From: Datnioides undecimradiatus | Lineage: Eukaryota > Chordata > Actinopteri > Lobotiformes > Datnioididae | Assembly: GCA_008933995.1 (NCBI GenBank) | Contig: WARS01000014.1 | Span: 2,465,192-2,529,191, forward strand | Reading direction: 5' to 3' | Length of the DNA: 64,000 nt | In this document: positions 1 to 11,100 of the stretch, one piece after another | How the letters are laid out: each line of letters begins with the position of its first letter | How positions within the stretch are numbered: position 1 is the stretch's first letter | Program-made: the position numbers and the translations under genes | Notes under the pieces: model-generated | What the model saw: the letters and a program-made list of their open reading frames with translations, nothing else | What the model was told of the DNA's origin: nothing | The model's database searches: none

Positions 1-69
1 ACAAGTGGTTGACTCTTTGGGCTAACACCTCAGAAAGAACTGAAGTGATGGGTAGATATGAAAACATAC

Positions 70-98
70 CTGTATACCTTATTCATCTCTCTATGACT
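70..98 (-). CDS. Candidate 29-nt micro-exon of left-edge gene
   Basis: On the minus strand a good pyrimidine-rich acceptor (TTCTTTCTGTCATTTAG) precedes 29 nt that end at an ACAG|GTATGT donor. Continuing the phase left by the 312-393 candidate exon, it reads SHREMNKVY plus two bases of the next codon, with no stop. It is proposed only because its phase fits the two upstream candidates. The product is not recognised. A chance splice pair is quite possible, because exons this short carry little coding signal. Confidence 0.22.
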
Positions 99-311
99 CT
101 AAATGACAGAAAGAACCACTCTTAATTATAAGCTCGTTATGATGCATGGGGTTCTCATGCATTAGGGCTCAGCATTCACACCGAGGAGCTCCCTATTCAT
201 TCACAAACTTACAATCGAATCAATTCTTGTGCAAAACTCCAAAAAAAGGAAAAAAGAGGAGGAATATGGGGATCCCCACGCATGCATGTGTCAGAATATC
301 CTGCCCCTCAC

Positions 312-393
312 CTCAACAGATGGAGGTATATAGCTGGCTACAAACTGGTGGCAGCTCCCACTCGCATGATGAAATCTTTGATCTGGTGTCATC
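312..393 (-). CDS. Candidate 82-nt internal exon of left-edge gene
   Basis: The minus strand has an acceptor ending CAAGTCCCCCAG and a donor GTTGAG|GTGAGG. Only one frame is open through the whole interval, and it is the frame required by the phase-2 end of the 988-1027 candidate: one G completes an Arg codon, then it reads MTPDQRFHHASGSCHQFVAS and on to SVE, ending in phase 0. I do not recognise a domain. The support is splice-site quality plus phase agreement, not homology. The opposite strand also carries an open frame (146-406), so coding bias gives no help in choosing the strand. Confidence 0.3.
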
Positions 394-488
394 CTGGGGG
401 ACTTGATTTACTCATTCTTCGTTTTATTCCCGTTCAACTTCGGAGCTTGCGATTTCATCTGCTGAAAGCAAAGTGACCAGGCTATTTC

Positions 489-505
489 TTTTTTTTTTTT
501 TTTTT
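489..505. repeat. Poly-T tract (17 nt)
   Basis: An uninterrupted run of 17 T lies between two candidate exons of the left-edge gene, in what would be an intron. It is a likely site of length polymorphism and assembly error. Confidence 0.9.
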
Positions 506-987
506 AAAGGCAAGAGCGGAATGAGAGGGAGAGCTCGCGCGTCACTGCTCCATCACGCACACAAGATGTCTTTATGCACAAGTAACAAGTGACCTGAACA
601 ATTACCACAAGCATTTATTTTCTGCATCGGCGTTTGCAGCGCGGAGGTCTTGTAACATGTAACATGTGTCAACGTGGGTAAAACACACACGCACAGTTAA
701 TCCAGCATCCAAAGACAGACTCGGGGTAGTCCGTTCAAGTCACAGAATCCAAATGCGTTTTTGGAAGTATACGTGCTTCGTGCCGGTTTACAACGCATCG
801 TCGATGTCTAATCACCAACCACCACTCTTTATTTTTACAGAAAAAAACAGACAGATAAGTCGTATCATTTGAGTCCAAGTATCCCGATAAATCCACCCCC
901 CACCGCATCCCTCTAATTCATTCACCACGCAGACAGCCTCAAGATTTTTCCCTTCAGCTGCTCATCAAGTATCATGAAATGACTCAC

Positions 988-1027
988 CTGCCTTGTCGAG
1001 GCGTAAATTCCCCCATGCCTTGCTTTT
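988..1027 (-). CDS. Candidate 40-nt start exon of left-edge gene
   Basis: On the minus strand a long T-rich tract ending ATTATTTCCAG is a strong acceptor. Forty bases later GGCAG|GTGAGT is a near-consensus donor. The exon holds an ATG at 1016 that opens MGEFTPRQG and leaves two bases (phase 2). The next candidate exon (312-393) continues this frame without a stop. All three frames are open here, so the ATG frame is a choice supported only by the downstream phase match. The CpG-rich block immediately upstream (1100-1470) would supply the promoter and 5' untranslated exon. The gene would run leftwards out of the window. Product unknown. Confidence 0.35.
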
Positions 1028-1099
1028 CTGGAAATAATGATAGAAAAATAAAAATTAAAAAAAAAGCCGGAACAATGTTTCACTGTTTCGGGTTCTTCA

Positions 1100-1470
1100 C
1101 TTGCAGTCGGGTATACATGTACTCCAAATATCCGTATAGTCTGCGCACTGCTTCTGGTTTTTCGTTAATGACCTTCCCGTGAAGCGATACCGGCTCTCGT
1201 TATCCTCACTCCGCTGTCATTTTAATGCATTTCTCCCATGATGCTGTTGTTGTTGTTTTTTCCAGAGGGAAGCTCTTCTCCTAGTCCTCCTGGTGCGTTT
1301 GATGCTCTTGCCTTGACTCTTCGGCTCAACACGAGCTTCGCGGGAGCGCGCTGCGCGACCCCGGCTGGATATTCGGGAGCGCCGACTGGAGATGGAGAGG
1401 AGAGTTACTAGGTAACCAAGGGCACACGCATCATACATGAAAAGGAGCCGAGGATTTATGCCTCCCAACT
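1100..1470 (-). promoter_or_regulatory. CpG-rich block, probable promoter / 5' UTR
   Basis: CpG dinucleotides are much denser here (notably 1320-1400: GCGGGAGCGCGCTGCGCGAC) than in the surrounding AT-rich sequence, as expected for an unmethylated vertebrate promoter. On the minus strand it sits directly upstream of the strong acceptor and start-exon candidate at 988-1027. The orientation is not certain: the plus strand also has an acceptor (TTGTTTTTTCCAG, ending near 1263) followed by a 44-codon open frame that ends in TAG at 1411. A minus-strand open frame at 1217-1468 is very basic and low in complexity, and I regard it as untranslated leader. Confidence 0.4.
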
Positions 1471-1480
1471 ATGCTCTTCC

Positions 1481-2519
1481 CATCTGCTCAGCCTGTCTTT
1501 GACAGGTCATCAAAAACGGCCTTTTTTCATATTTCACTCATGCTCCACTCCAGTGTCTCTTCCATAAAGTACAATATCCTCCTATTAAAGGCATCATTCT
1601 GTGCACGGTAGTTGGTCTAATAGTAAAAATTCTTCAATTGTCAGAGTTATTACGTTTTCTAGGAATTTCCCTTTAAGTCAATGTTAAATTCTAATAAAGA
1701 AACGCTATTTACAATGATAACAAACTGTTAAGAGCAAGGAGGAAGACTTTTATGAGGCTGGAGGAAATTCATGGAAGAAAAAGAGGGCAATGCAAAAGTT
1801 CCTTAAATGCTGAATAGGCTAGTTAGAACCTAATAAACTACAGAATAGTTCTTTGCAGGGACGTGGTTGATGTTGCATTTCTCACTCAATAAATTAACTC
1901 AAGGCTATTAAAGCTACTTCACAACCTCAACTCAATGCTCACGATTGTGAGCCAATAAAGTAATAGAAAGAAATATAAGGGTGGCGGCGGCTGGGGTGAC
2001 ATGTCATTAACTGTCTTCTTTAAAAATGTCTGGACTCATTTAAACAGGTGAGAAAAAAACATGAATCAAATTGTTCAAAAAAGTTCTTTTTTCTTTAACA
2101 ACTTCAAATAAATCTGCCTGCGAGGAGTGATTAGGGATTTTAAGCACTTTATGAGAAATGACTTCATTGCCATAAATATGCAAGTAAATGAGGGCTTTAC
2201 AAACTATACACTTAAAGAGTGTGATCATGTAGCATGGTTACCTGTGTGACTGAAACAGTTGCTGAGCATCATGTTAATCTGCTCTGGTGCAGCACACTTT
2301 GCAGCAGCATCAGCCATGCCTCCCAAATATACCTTTTTATCCACTTTAAACGAGTTTCCACAACTGAAACACCTCTCTCATGTTTGTGCCTGTAGGCTAC
2401 AGTGGATACAGCGTGTTAATTGAAATGCTATGAAGAGATCTCTGTGATATGACTCATCATAGTTTTGAACCAGTAGCCATATGAAGCTATGGAACAGTTA
2501 ATCCCTGCGCATACAATAA
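1481..2519. other. Non-coding stretch
   Basis: This is AT-rich sequence without a splice-bounded open frame or a recognisable repeat. The 62-codon minus frame at 2040-2228 has no supporting signal. Confidence 0.6.
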
Positions 2520-2785
2520 GCCTGCTACCTCTGTTGACATTTTTAAATCTTGGTTGAAAACCCATCTCTTCTCCTTGGCCTTTAAATCCAATTGAGATCA
2601 ATACAGCATTATCAGTGCTTTGACTTTCTGTGTCATTCGTCTATTGTCCTTGTGTCTCTGCTGTTACGCTTATATCGTCTATGCGTTTATCTGCTTGCAG
2701 AACTTGTGCTGCTCTTTGGTCAACATTATTTGTTTTTAAATGTCCTCTATAAATAAAGTTAGCTGTGAATTTAAATTTTAAATTT
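2520..2785 (+). mobile_element. 3' end of an L2/Rex1-like LINE
   Basis: The segment from about 2527 reads VDIFKSWLKTHLFSLAFKSN followed by a stop. This resembles the F-K-S-x-L-K-T-H-L-F-x-L-A-F tail that closes the reverse-transcriptase ORF of L2/Rex1 (CR1-clade) retrotransposons in fish. After it comes a short AT-rich 3' tail with TTTAAATGTCCTCTATAAAT and an AATAAA signal, again as in these elements. It is a 5'-truncated, dead copy. The clade assignment is from memory; L2 versus Rex1 cannot be decided by eye. Confidence 0.6.
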
Positions 2786-2916
2786 CCCTTATCATTAGAA
2801 GGTGTTCTCTGTCAAGATTAAGGTAAAATAAAGCTCTTACAATGATGTAAATACCAAATGCATGTTAGGACAGTTTAAATGCAAACAGCAACATTGCTTT
2901 AAGGTTAAAACATTAA

Positions 2917-3321
2917 CGGTGGGTATAAAAAGTCACACACCTGTATGAAATTGCAGATTTTTAAAGAGTGAAGAGGAAAATAACAACAATGTAAATGTCA
3001 GCCTTATTCCAGGTGTGATCTTAAAACAAACAAAAACTCCTGAAATGTTAGATGGAAAACTACAATGCTCTGATTGCCGAACTCTGTATGCCCTTTAATA
3101 AACAGGCTATCCCTGCCATCAGTGAAGGTACACAGGAGATCCCCTTTTAATTCAAAGGAAGCTTTGTGCAAAGAAGAGTGGAACAAAACTCCAACACAAA
3201 TCGTAAATCATAAATGTGCTTTCCCAGACTCTTTTGCAGTCAGTGCAAGCAGACATTTACAGTCTTGCCATTTCTGTCTTTAACACAACTGTATAAGAGT
3301 GTGTAGACTATATTTACTGTG
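2917..3321 (+). mobile_element. Internally deleted Tc1-like transposon
   Basis: The left end GTGGGTATAAAAAGTCACAC and the right end GTGTGTAGACTATATTTACT are imperfect inverted copies of each other and resemble the terminal repeats of a fish Tc1 family (consensus, from memory, close to tataaaaagtctacacac). Between them, near 3164-3205, the plus strand reads LCKEEWNKTPTQI, like the C-terminal F-C-K-E-E-W-x-K-I-P-P-Q segment of Tc1 transposases. The roughly 1 kb that should hold the DDE catalytic domain is missing, so this 405-bp copy cannot move by itself. Confidence 0.6.
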
Positions 3322-3330
3322 TAAAAGTAC

Positions 3331-3525
3331 TGAGCAGCCCCAGTTGCTTCTGGGGCTGTGTTAACATGGCAAGAGGAAAAGATCTAAGTGACTTTGAAAG
3401 AGGGTTCATTGTTGGGGCACAGACGGCCAGAGCTTCAGTCACTGGTCTACAGAGATGCGAAAAACAGCGATCTGGTCATATGAGTCATCCTTCACCATAT
3501 TCTTGACAAGTGAGTGAATAGTAGA
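3331..3525 (+). mobile_element. Tc1-like transposase fragment, second family
   Basis: From the ATG at 3366 the plus strand reads MARGKDLSDFERGFIVGA, the N-terminal helix-turn-helix start of a common fish Tc1-like transposase. After about 90 bases it jumps to GGTCATATGAGTCATCCTTC, which in intact relatives lies several hundred bases further on, inside the catalytic domain. The copy is therefore deleted, and it ends in stop codons. A perfect 9-bp hairpin (CAGCCCCAG, 6-nt loop, CTGGGGCTG; 3335-3358) lies just before the ATG. It abuts the deleted element at 2917-3321 but belongs to a different family. Confidence 0.7.
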
Positions 3526-6500
3526 GTCATTTTGTGATATAAAAGGCGTGAACCTTGCACACATTAAAACAGAGAAAAATGTTTCTTAATCACAAAGTCT
3601 CATATAAATATAGAAATAGTGCTGAAAATTCCACCAGTGGAAAGTATTTCTCTCTTCCTGACCATACTCTGATATTGCATTTGCATGTCCTGCGGTAATA
3701 TCTTAAAGCATTATCACTATATTAGTGTATTTGCATACGAGGCAACATATATTGGTGCTAATCCATATAAATATTGGCAACGATAAAGATAAATGTAAGA
3801 CATGATTTAAATATCACTAAAAATAGCACTTTTACATCACTTTCAAAATACCAAATTGACACAAGTCAACATAAATGCTGGCACTGATGAATATGATCTC
3901 AAACTTGCAGGTGTGGTGCATCTGATTACCTGTTGGAGTTCCTGTGAAGCTGGTGGGAAGTCAGGTTGGACGATCCCATCACTCATTGTCCTCTTCCACT
4001 GGTGCACCTGGTACACAAAGACTGTGGTGTTTTGTTGCTGCTGACGTCGATGGGAGACTCTGTGGCTGTGTGCTATTGCTAGAAGCCACCTTCACACAAA
4101 TGTGCTTGTGTCGTAGTGAGTTGAGTCCCTTCCCACGTTTCCCATTGTACAGCCTTCTCACCTGCTGACACAACATCTGCTGTAGAAGCTGACTGTGTGT
4201 CAAACTCTGCAGCTTGCTTGCGGAAGTCACTGCTGGTTGTGGATTTCTGGAGGGGAGCTCCTTTCGCAATGCCATAAAAGCATATAGCACAGTGCTACAC
4301 CCAGCAATGCTATAGACGAAGAGGATGTGAGTGTGCACACTGGAATCTAACTGCTAGGGCATAAAAGACACAGGCTTACATCTGATATTGTTTTTACTAT
4401 TCTATATCACCTCAATCATAGCAATATCCTCTTAATTTACACAAATGATTACATAAATGTCTATAAAAAGGCAGATTTATGAGTAAAACAAATCTTATTA
4501 AATTGTTTCCCTTCTTTCTTTCTTTTTTTTACAAACCAAAGCAAACCAATTTACCCGTTCATACAGTGGTGGGCTGCTGGTGAGGTGATAATCATTCATA
4601 CGCACATTCACACACTGATGACACAGCCTTCTGGAATAATTCACAGTTCATTATTTTGCCCACGGACGCTTCGACATCACTGAGTCTAATATAAAGTTAA
4701 AAATAACATTACTGCCAAACATATATATATATATTGTTGTTGATGGTCAATTCACTTGTTTTGGGTCCACATCTCCACTCAGAGGCATGGGTCACTGTAT
4801 GTCACAATTAACCACCATTATCAAAACACCTAACCAGGATATACCTATTGGAAGTCTGGTGTTTATCCCTCCATTACAGTTCAAAGACTTCTGGTGTCAA
4901 TGCCAAGGCACACAGAAGCTGCTCTGGTGCATGTAGTGGCCCCAGGACTTTACTAAGACACTTAATATTGGGTACACTGGCAAGTAATAAAGTAACATGT
5001 AAGAATATCCAAAAGTGGAGACTAGTGTTGAATGGCACTGAAGCAACACATGGGTGTGTTGAAGTTTTACAGGTGTGTACAAGCAAATCATTCATACTCA
5101 CAAGTATGTCAACTTGTCTGCAAGCAGGTGAATGTCAAGCCAGAGGCGACTGGAAGGGTAAGATCACAAGCGTGCTGGAAAATAATATTTACGAGTTCAG
5201 AGTCAGTGTGAGCATCTCAGTGTCGAAATCCAGGCATGTCAGCACTCCATTCTCCCACAGCCTTTCTCTGAAAAATATTGAACTCCAGATTTTAAAATGT
5301 TGTAAGGGTTAAACACTCAGTGATGTCTGAATTATTTTTCTACAGTCAAAATTTGTTGGACATGAAGCCTAAATTCCTTTGCGCACATTTCCCAGCATCT
5401 CACCATCTTAACCATCTATCACAGAAATCTCATCTCATCATTAACAGGAAATTATTACATTAAAACAAATGAGAGCAGGAATCTATAAACCAAAGAATAA
5501 TCTCATTGATAATGTTTAACTGATTGTTGCATGAACATGCTTGAACAATTAAAACAGACCAAAGTAACTACAAAAAATATTTTTCAAATGGAAATACTGA
5601 AAGTATTTGAAAATCACTGGATCTCTAGGTAGACTTATAGTATTAGAGTACAAAACAATCATTCACTGCAAGGAAAATCGTTTTGTTTTCCATATTGCAT
5701 ATTTGGCCATGATTTATTAGAATTTCTTAGCTTGGTTTTTAGGGACAATGGCCATTAATGAACAATAAAAATGTAAATGAGTTTGAATCACCTAAGTCCT
5801 AAATGGTAAATCTATGCAGTTGTCTCTTGCCAGATGTTGAAAAGTACATTAAAATGACGTGTGTTAAAATGATAACGGCACCAGTCATAAAGTTAAGGTA
5901 CATAAAGGTACATAGCAGCACAGAGTAGACGATGCACTGAACAGTAGGAAAGGAGAGCACAAAAAACAGAGCACAGATCTGTCAAATGTTGTACAGTCAA
6001 GATTAAGGACAAAATGTCAAGCTGGAGATGCAAGAAGGAAAAGATAAATAAACAAGACAGGCCAGCAGGACAAGAGAGTCAGCAGTGAACGGTGAAGAGG
6101 AAAAGTGACACTGTGATGACCATGACTGTATATCAATAAAGGTTATTTCAGTTATATTGCAAAACAAAAGTAAGTATTGATACTATTACGAATTCATTAT
6201 TGTAATACTGATCATTTTATCTTAGCATTATAGTGTCCTCTTAATGGGACCATCCACAAGAGCTGCTTGGAAAACACTATAGATATTGTATTGTAGACAA
6301 CTATTAGTGCTTTCATAAATATCTAATTAAAATTATTTTTGCTTATCTATCAATAATGTTGGTATAATGACAGACCCAGCTAGAACTGTCAGTTAGTTCA
6401 GAAATCGTATCATTTTACTGTGATGGAGCCTTTAAAACCAAGAAAAGACAACACATATCCAGATGGGTTACCGATACCCCAAATATGAAAAGATCATCTG

Positions 6501-8060
6501 GTCTCATATCAATGAATTGCCCAGCTCTAACACCTAGTTACATTGTCTTTGAAAAAATATGCATATCCAGTAACAGTATTAATATGTTCCATCACTTTTA
6601 GGTTTAACATTTTAGGGTTATTTCAGAATGACTTCAGCTCTCCACAAGTCCTTAGAGAAACTCAAGAGAAGCTACTAAATGTAGTACAAGTTGAATAGGA
6701 CTGCATAAAATCATGGAGCTTTCAGGCTTTTCATTTTTCAGCTTTTTATTTAGCCCGCACATTTATCCGATCTACAATGGCTCTTCAGTAATCAGTAATG
6801 TTCCTTATTTTAACTATCATTGTTGTGCTGTGCTTATCTTTTACCCAACTGACTCATAGAATGTCTTCAGCTGCTGAAATAACATTTCTCGCAAGAGGAT
6901 CAATAATTCAGGCTCCTAATGCTGCATGCGATTGTTACATTCCCCAATTGCCTACATGTAAACAGCTCTAGAGCTGTTTCCAAAAATCCAGACAGAGCTG
7001 GCATTTCGGATTGTTAACCCCTCATGAGGCCAGATAACTCTACGAAAGTCTAGCCAAGCTGACCTTGAAGTGGTGTCAGAGGACAAAACTATGAAGCAGG
7101 TCCAGGCTTTCTCTGGACTAGCTGACTCAACAGAAAACCTAAAACCCCAGTGAGAAACGACACGTATCGCGGCAGTGGTTATCACTGCTTTTTGTTAACC
7201 TACTCTTCCTCCAGCTTTGTGCTTGTTCCCAAAAAAGCATGTGTTTGGCACATTTGACTCTTCCTCCACAAAAAATGGACTGAGCCTGTGCTGTCGGCTT
7301 CAGTAAAGAGGTACGGGTTGCTATGAGAGAGAGCAGCAAAGAATATTAAAAATGTACAGCCAAACGCCACAGAGACATTGCAGAAAATTGCTAACGATGT
7401 AAATTCTTAAGTTCATACATTCATTTTACCACCCAATGCATGTCAATCCTTCCTCTTTGATTCCATTGTGACAACTGCACATTGTAAAGCCCTTGAACTT
7501 TCAACTTGATACAGCGTACTTAAACAATGCTCTCAAGGATCACATTTAAGTCTGACACTGTCACATAATGAAGAATACATGGAAATCACTTTAGTCTTTG
7601 GCCAAATCAAAGTGAAGTGAATTTTATTGACTGAATATTCACTGTGATAAATACTAATAGACTAATCAATTTTCTAATTGGTGTTCTATTATTTGTGGTA
7701 CCAGCAGTGTGAAACAGACTTGGTTTGAAATAAGAACTGAGCCTTGAAGCACAATCTAAAGTGTGTATGCAGTTGCTGTGCCATCATCATTCCTTTAGAG
7801 TTTGGGTGATATGCTGCGTAAAATTTAAAGTGCTAATATTTGCTGAAGCTAAACGGAAAAACTGGAGAGGGGCCAGCCCTGCCAGACTACATGATTTCAG
7901 AGGAGCGGGCTCTTTCTAACAATAAAGGTTGGACAGTAATGGACAGGATCCAAGGGGATGGTCAATATCATCCTGGTGCTGGCAGCTCCTAACAACAATT
8001 CTTTGTCCAGGGTTTGACCAGTGGTTCTGTGGTAAAATACGAAATACTAGAAAAATCACC
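3526..8060. other. Non-coding stretch with minor repeats
   Basis: No gene can be supported. It includes an (AT)7 run (4721-4734) and two longer open frames without coding evidence: minus 3979-4338 and plus 4848-5312. A possible minus-strand donor (CAACAG|GTAATC, exon end 3930) lies downstream of the first of these but would be read in a different frame. The rest is AT-rich and featureless to the eye. Confidence 0.55.
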
Positions 8061-8061
8061 A

Positions 8062-8146
8062 CTGATTTCCTGAATCGATTTGATTCAGATTCACAAGGTC
8101 GCAGATTCAATTTGATTTCCAATTTGATCCAATACACTGTTGATTA
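8062..8146. repeat. Decayed dispersed repeat (GAATCGATTTGATTC type)
   Basis: The segment is built from variants of GATTCGATTYGATT around ATTCACAAGGTCGCAGATTC. I remember this pattern as part of an abundant teleost interspersed repeat. The class is unknown. It has diverged and no terminal repeats are visible. Confidence 0.35.
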
Positions 8147-11100
8147 ATGTAGGAATATTTCAGTTGCCAGTTTTGCTTGAATATGACAGGAAAACTAGTG
8201 CTACACATTGCACAAAAACCCTTTAACCAAAAGCATTATTACAAATATTAATGCTTATATTGTAAACTGATCCCAAAGCAGCTAGATTTTAATTGAATGT
8301 GACCAGCGCAGTCCAGCAGTCCGCACAATACACTGCAACCGGTGGTGCCTCATTACATCAAGGGCTTACCATTTATATACAGCCAGTTACATAGTTCCAT
8401 GGCTACATGTACATTGTTCTGCTGGAGCTGTTAACCTAGCTAGCTGAAATAAACATACTATCAATATTTGAATAGGCATCTGCAAATATATCCACAGCAC
8501 CTAAGAAGATAAAACACAATATGATGAACTTGTTTATGGAAACATTCTTGAAAAAAACGATATATTAAGTTATAGTTAAAGTCAACCAAACGTTTAATGT
8601 TGATGTTAAAATCATTTGACTGAAGAAATATAAGTTGACTTTACTTATGAAATAGTCACAGGAAATGCAATATTTTTGTCAGTAAGGTTAGCACTGACCA
8701 TTCTGAAATGAGACCGCAAAACAGTACAATTGTCAATTTCTGTTTTTTGTCAACAGATCAGTTCGAAATACTGCAGGGAGTAATGGAACAAGCAGGAGCA
8801 GCCACAGTGAGTTGTTAGATGAGGAGCAGCAGTCGACGGGCTGCGCACCTCGAACTTCACAGGCAACCTACTCTTCTTTCACTGTGCCCCGCTGTTCGCG
8901 GACTCATGCTGTGCGCAGCATAAAATCAGATCACTCACAGAATGATGGAACAAGACCAATTATTTCCTGACTTCCTCATTATAACAACAACAGGGTCAAA
9001 GTTTCCTCCATCCACAAGAAAAAGGCATGTATCAAAAGATCGATATAAGGTTTTCACAATTAAAGAAGCAATAAAATGAACTGTCTATGTTTGCCATACC
9101 TTGCTCTAACTCTCAGGAAGAGTCATGAACTGAGCCACGCCAGCCTGTGTCCACACTAGTGACCATTAATTGGTGGTTAATGGTAATTAATGGTTACAAA
9201 GTACTTTAAGTCTGCACTGTAGGTGACAAATGTGCAAAGTCTACTGTAGATTTGAGCAGTATGTTAAAAATAACCTTCGTGCTTAAAAAGGTTGTATATG
9301 TAACACTTTCCCTCAGCTGAGAATCCATATGGCTCAGAGACAATACAGTCTGCAAAAACAGGTCGAACCTTTATTTCTGGCACCTAGGTCCACAGGATTT
9401 TGTAAGAATACTGATGCCATTTTGTGGTAGTTGATTTGCAAAAGCGTGGCTCTTTTTCTTGCCCCCTCGGGAACACGCAAGGTGTGCAGCATAAGCTGAC
9501 ACGGCAAGCTAGCCAAGTTAAAAGTGCACCAATTTCAGCACATTCAAAATTCTCATTTTAGTCTGCACCTACCTCACTAACCCATTAATCTCGTTTCTTA
9601 ATCAACAAAAAACATGTTCCTCAAGAAAGCATGTTCTTCACCACAACTCTGCTACTAATCCTCCAGCCTGCTAATTATTTCCTTCCTTTAACCCTGTCCA
9701 TCATTAGGTTACAGCGGACACGACACAATCATCACTTGTCTTGCTGTGAACCAATCACAGCTGAGAAATTATGAAAAACTTGCCGGGAATCATGTTTATA
9801 TATAATAAGTGCAGACCTGTTCATCTGACATTTATTACATTCCCGGTGAATTATCATAGAAAGCAAAGTGGTTCCAGTGTTGTATTTTACAATGCCCAGC
9901 GCTCCAGGCCTCTTGTCACTTTAATGTGACTGCTGTGCCTTCATCCATATTAATGTTCTGCAGGAATTATGAAGTTGTTCTAGAGAACTAGTTGGTTAGA
10001 AAATCAGGATTTTCCTAAATTTCTATCTCTGCTCTGCCTAACCCAACCTGACTGGAAGCCTGTTAGTATCATGGCCTTTCATTACGCTGAAATACAACTT
10101 GAGAATAACCCAAATTTATGTGGCTAATGAATCTCCCTTCTCTCAGTTTATCAAAATGTGATCCTGTTAATCTCCTTTTAATAAATTAATGAGATTTTGA
10201 TGAGTTATTCTTCTTTGCGTGTTTTATGTTAACTCATTTACCTTATTTATTAATTTGTCATCGAATCCCTGCTAACTCTGTTTATTTCATTTTACCTTTA
10301 TTCCACCAGGCAAGATATTAAAAACAGCTTCTTATTCACAATGACAGCCGGGCAAGTGCCAGAAGACACTTGTGGGGGGGGGAATACACTTGTGTTATTG
10401 TGCTGCATTTACAGGCCCGTAGGGACTTTATGCTGAGTTTAACCTGCTAATCTAGCAATAGACTTTATTGTGTCAAGCCCTGCCTTGTGCCCAGGTCTTG
10501 TGATGCCTGTGGCTTTCAGTAAACCTTTTACTTTTAAACATATATCTCCCTCTGAGTCTCTGTGCTGCTGTTCTTCACTCCACATTTGTGACATTTATTT
10601 GAATTGTTAACAGCGACACGCTTGCCTTGATAAGACAAGTAAATGCATTTTCATGCACAACAATTTAAAAATGGCTTTTAGAGTAACATTGAGAAAAATG
10701 GGAAAATCATGGTTTAAAAAAAATGGATGGCGTATCTGTGGTTTCAATTCTGCAAAACTCCTTTTTTTCCCCTGCAGCTTGTAATTTACTTCAGTTTGCA
10801 ATAAAATCGTTAAAACTGATAGCTTGTGTGAAATGATTAATCTGTTTGATAAGTAGCAACATAATGAGAAGGATAATGCAGCTTCAAATTGCTAGTGATC
10901 ACGGATAAAGCCCTTGGCTCATACTGTTGTGTGGTCAGGTGCTCTCAAAGGACTTGGACAAATGCGTTCTCTAAAACACAGTAATATATTTGGGATCCCC
11001 ATAGACGAACAGAGGCTCCGTGTGTGGCTGAAAGCACCGAAGAGAGACAAGACGCGTTTACAATTAATACATACTTCGAATGCTAAAACAAGTGATCATT

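Noticed and set aside
1217..1468. 83-codon minus frame rich in Arg and Gln
   Set aside because: Its low complexity comes from the CpG-rich block and a CAA repeat; it is more likely leader sequence.
3979..4338. 119-codon minus-strand open frame with a donor-like CAACAG|GTAATC downstream
   Set aside because: The other frames of the same strand look equally protein-like in pieces, and the frame ends before the donor. I could not join them into one model.
4848..5312. 154-codon plus-strand open frame
   Set aside because: No splice sites, no recognisable motif, and a mixed low-information composition. Overlapping minus frames are open too, so low stop density explains it.
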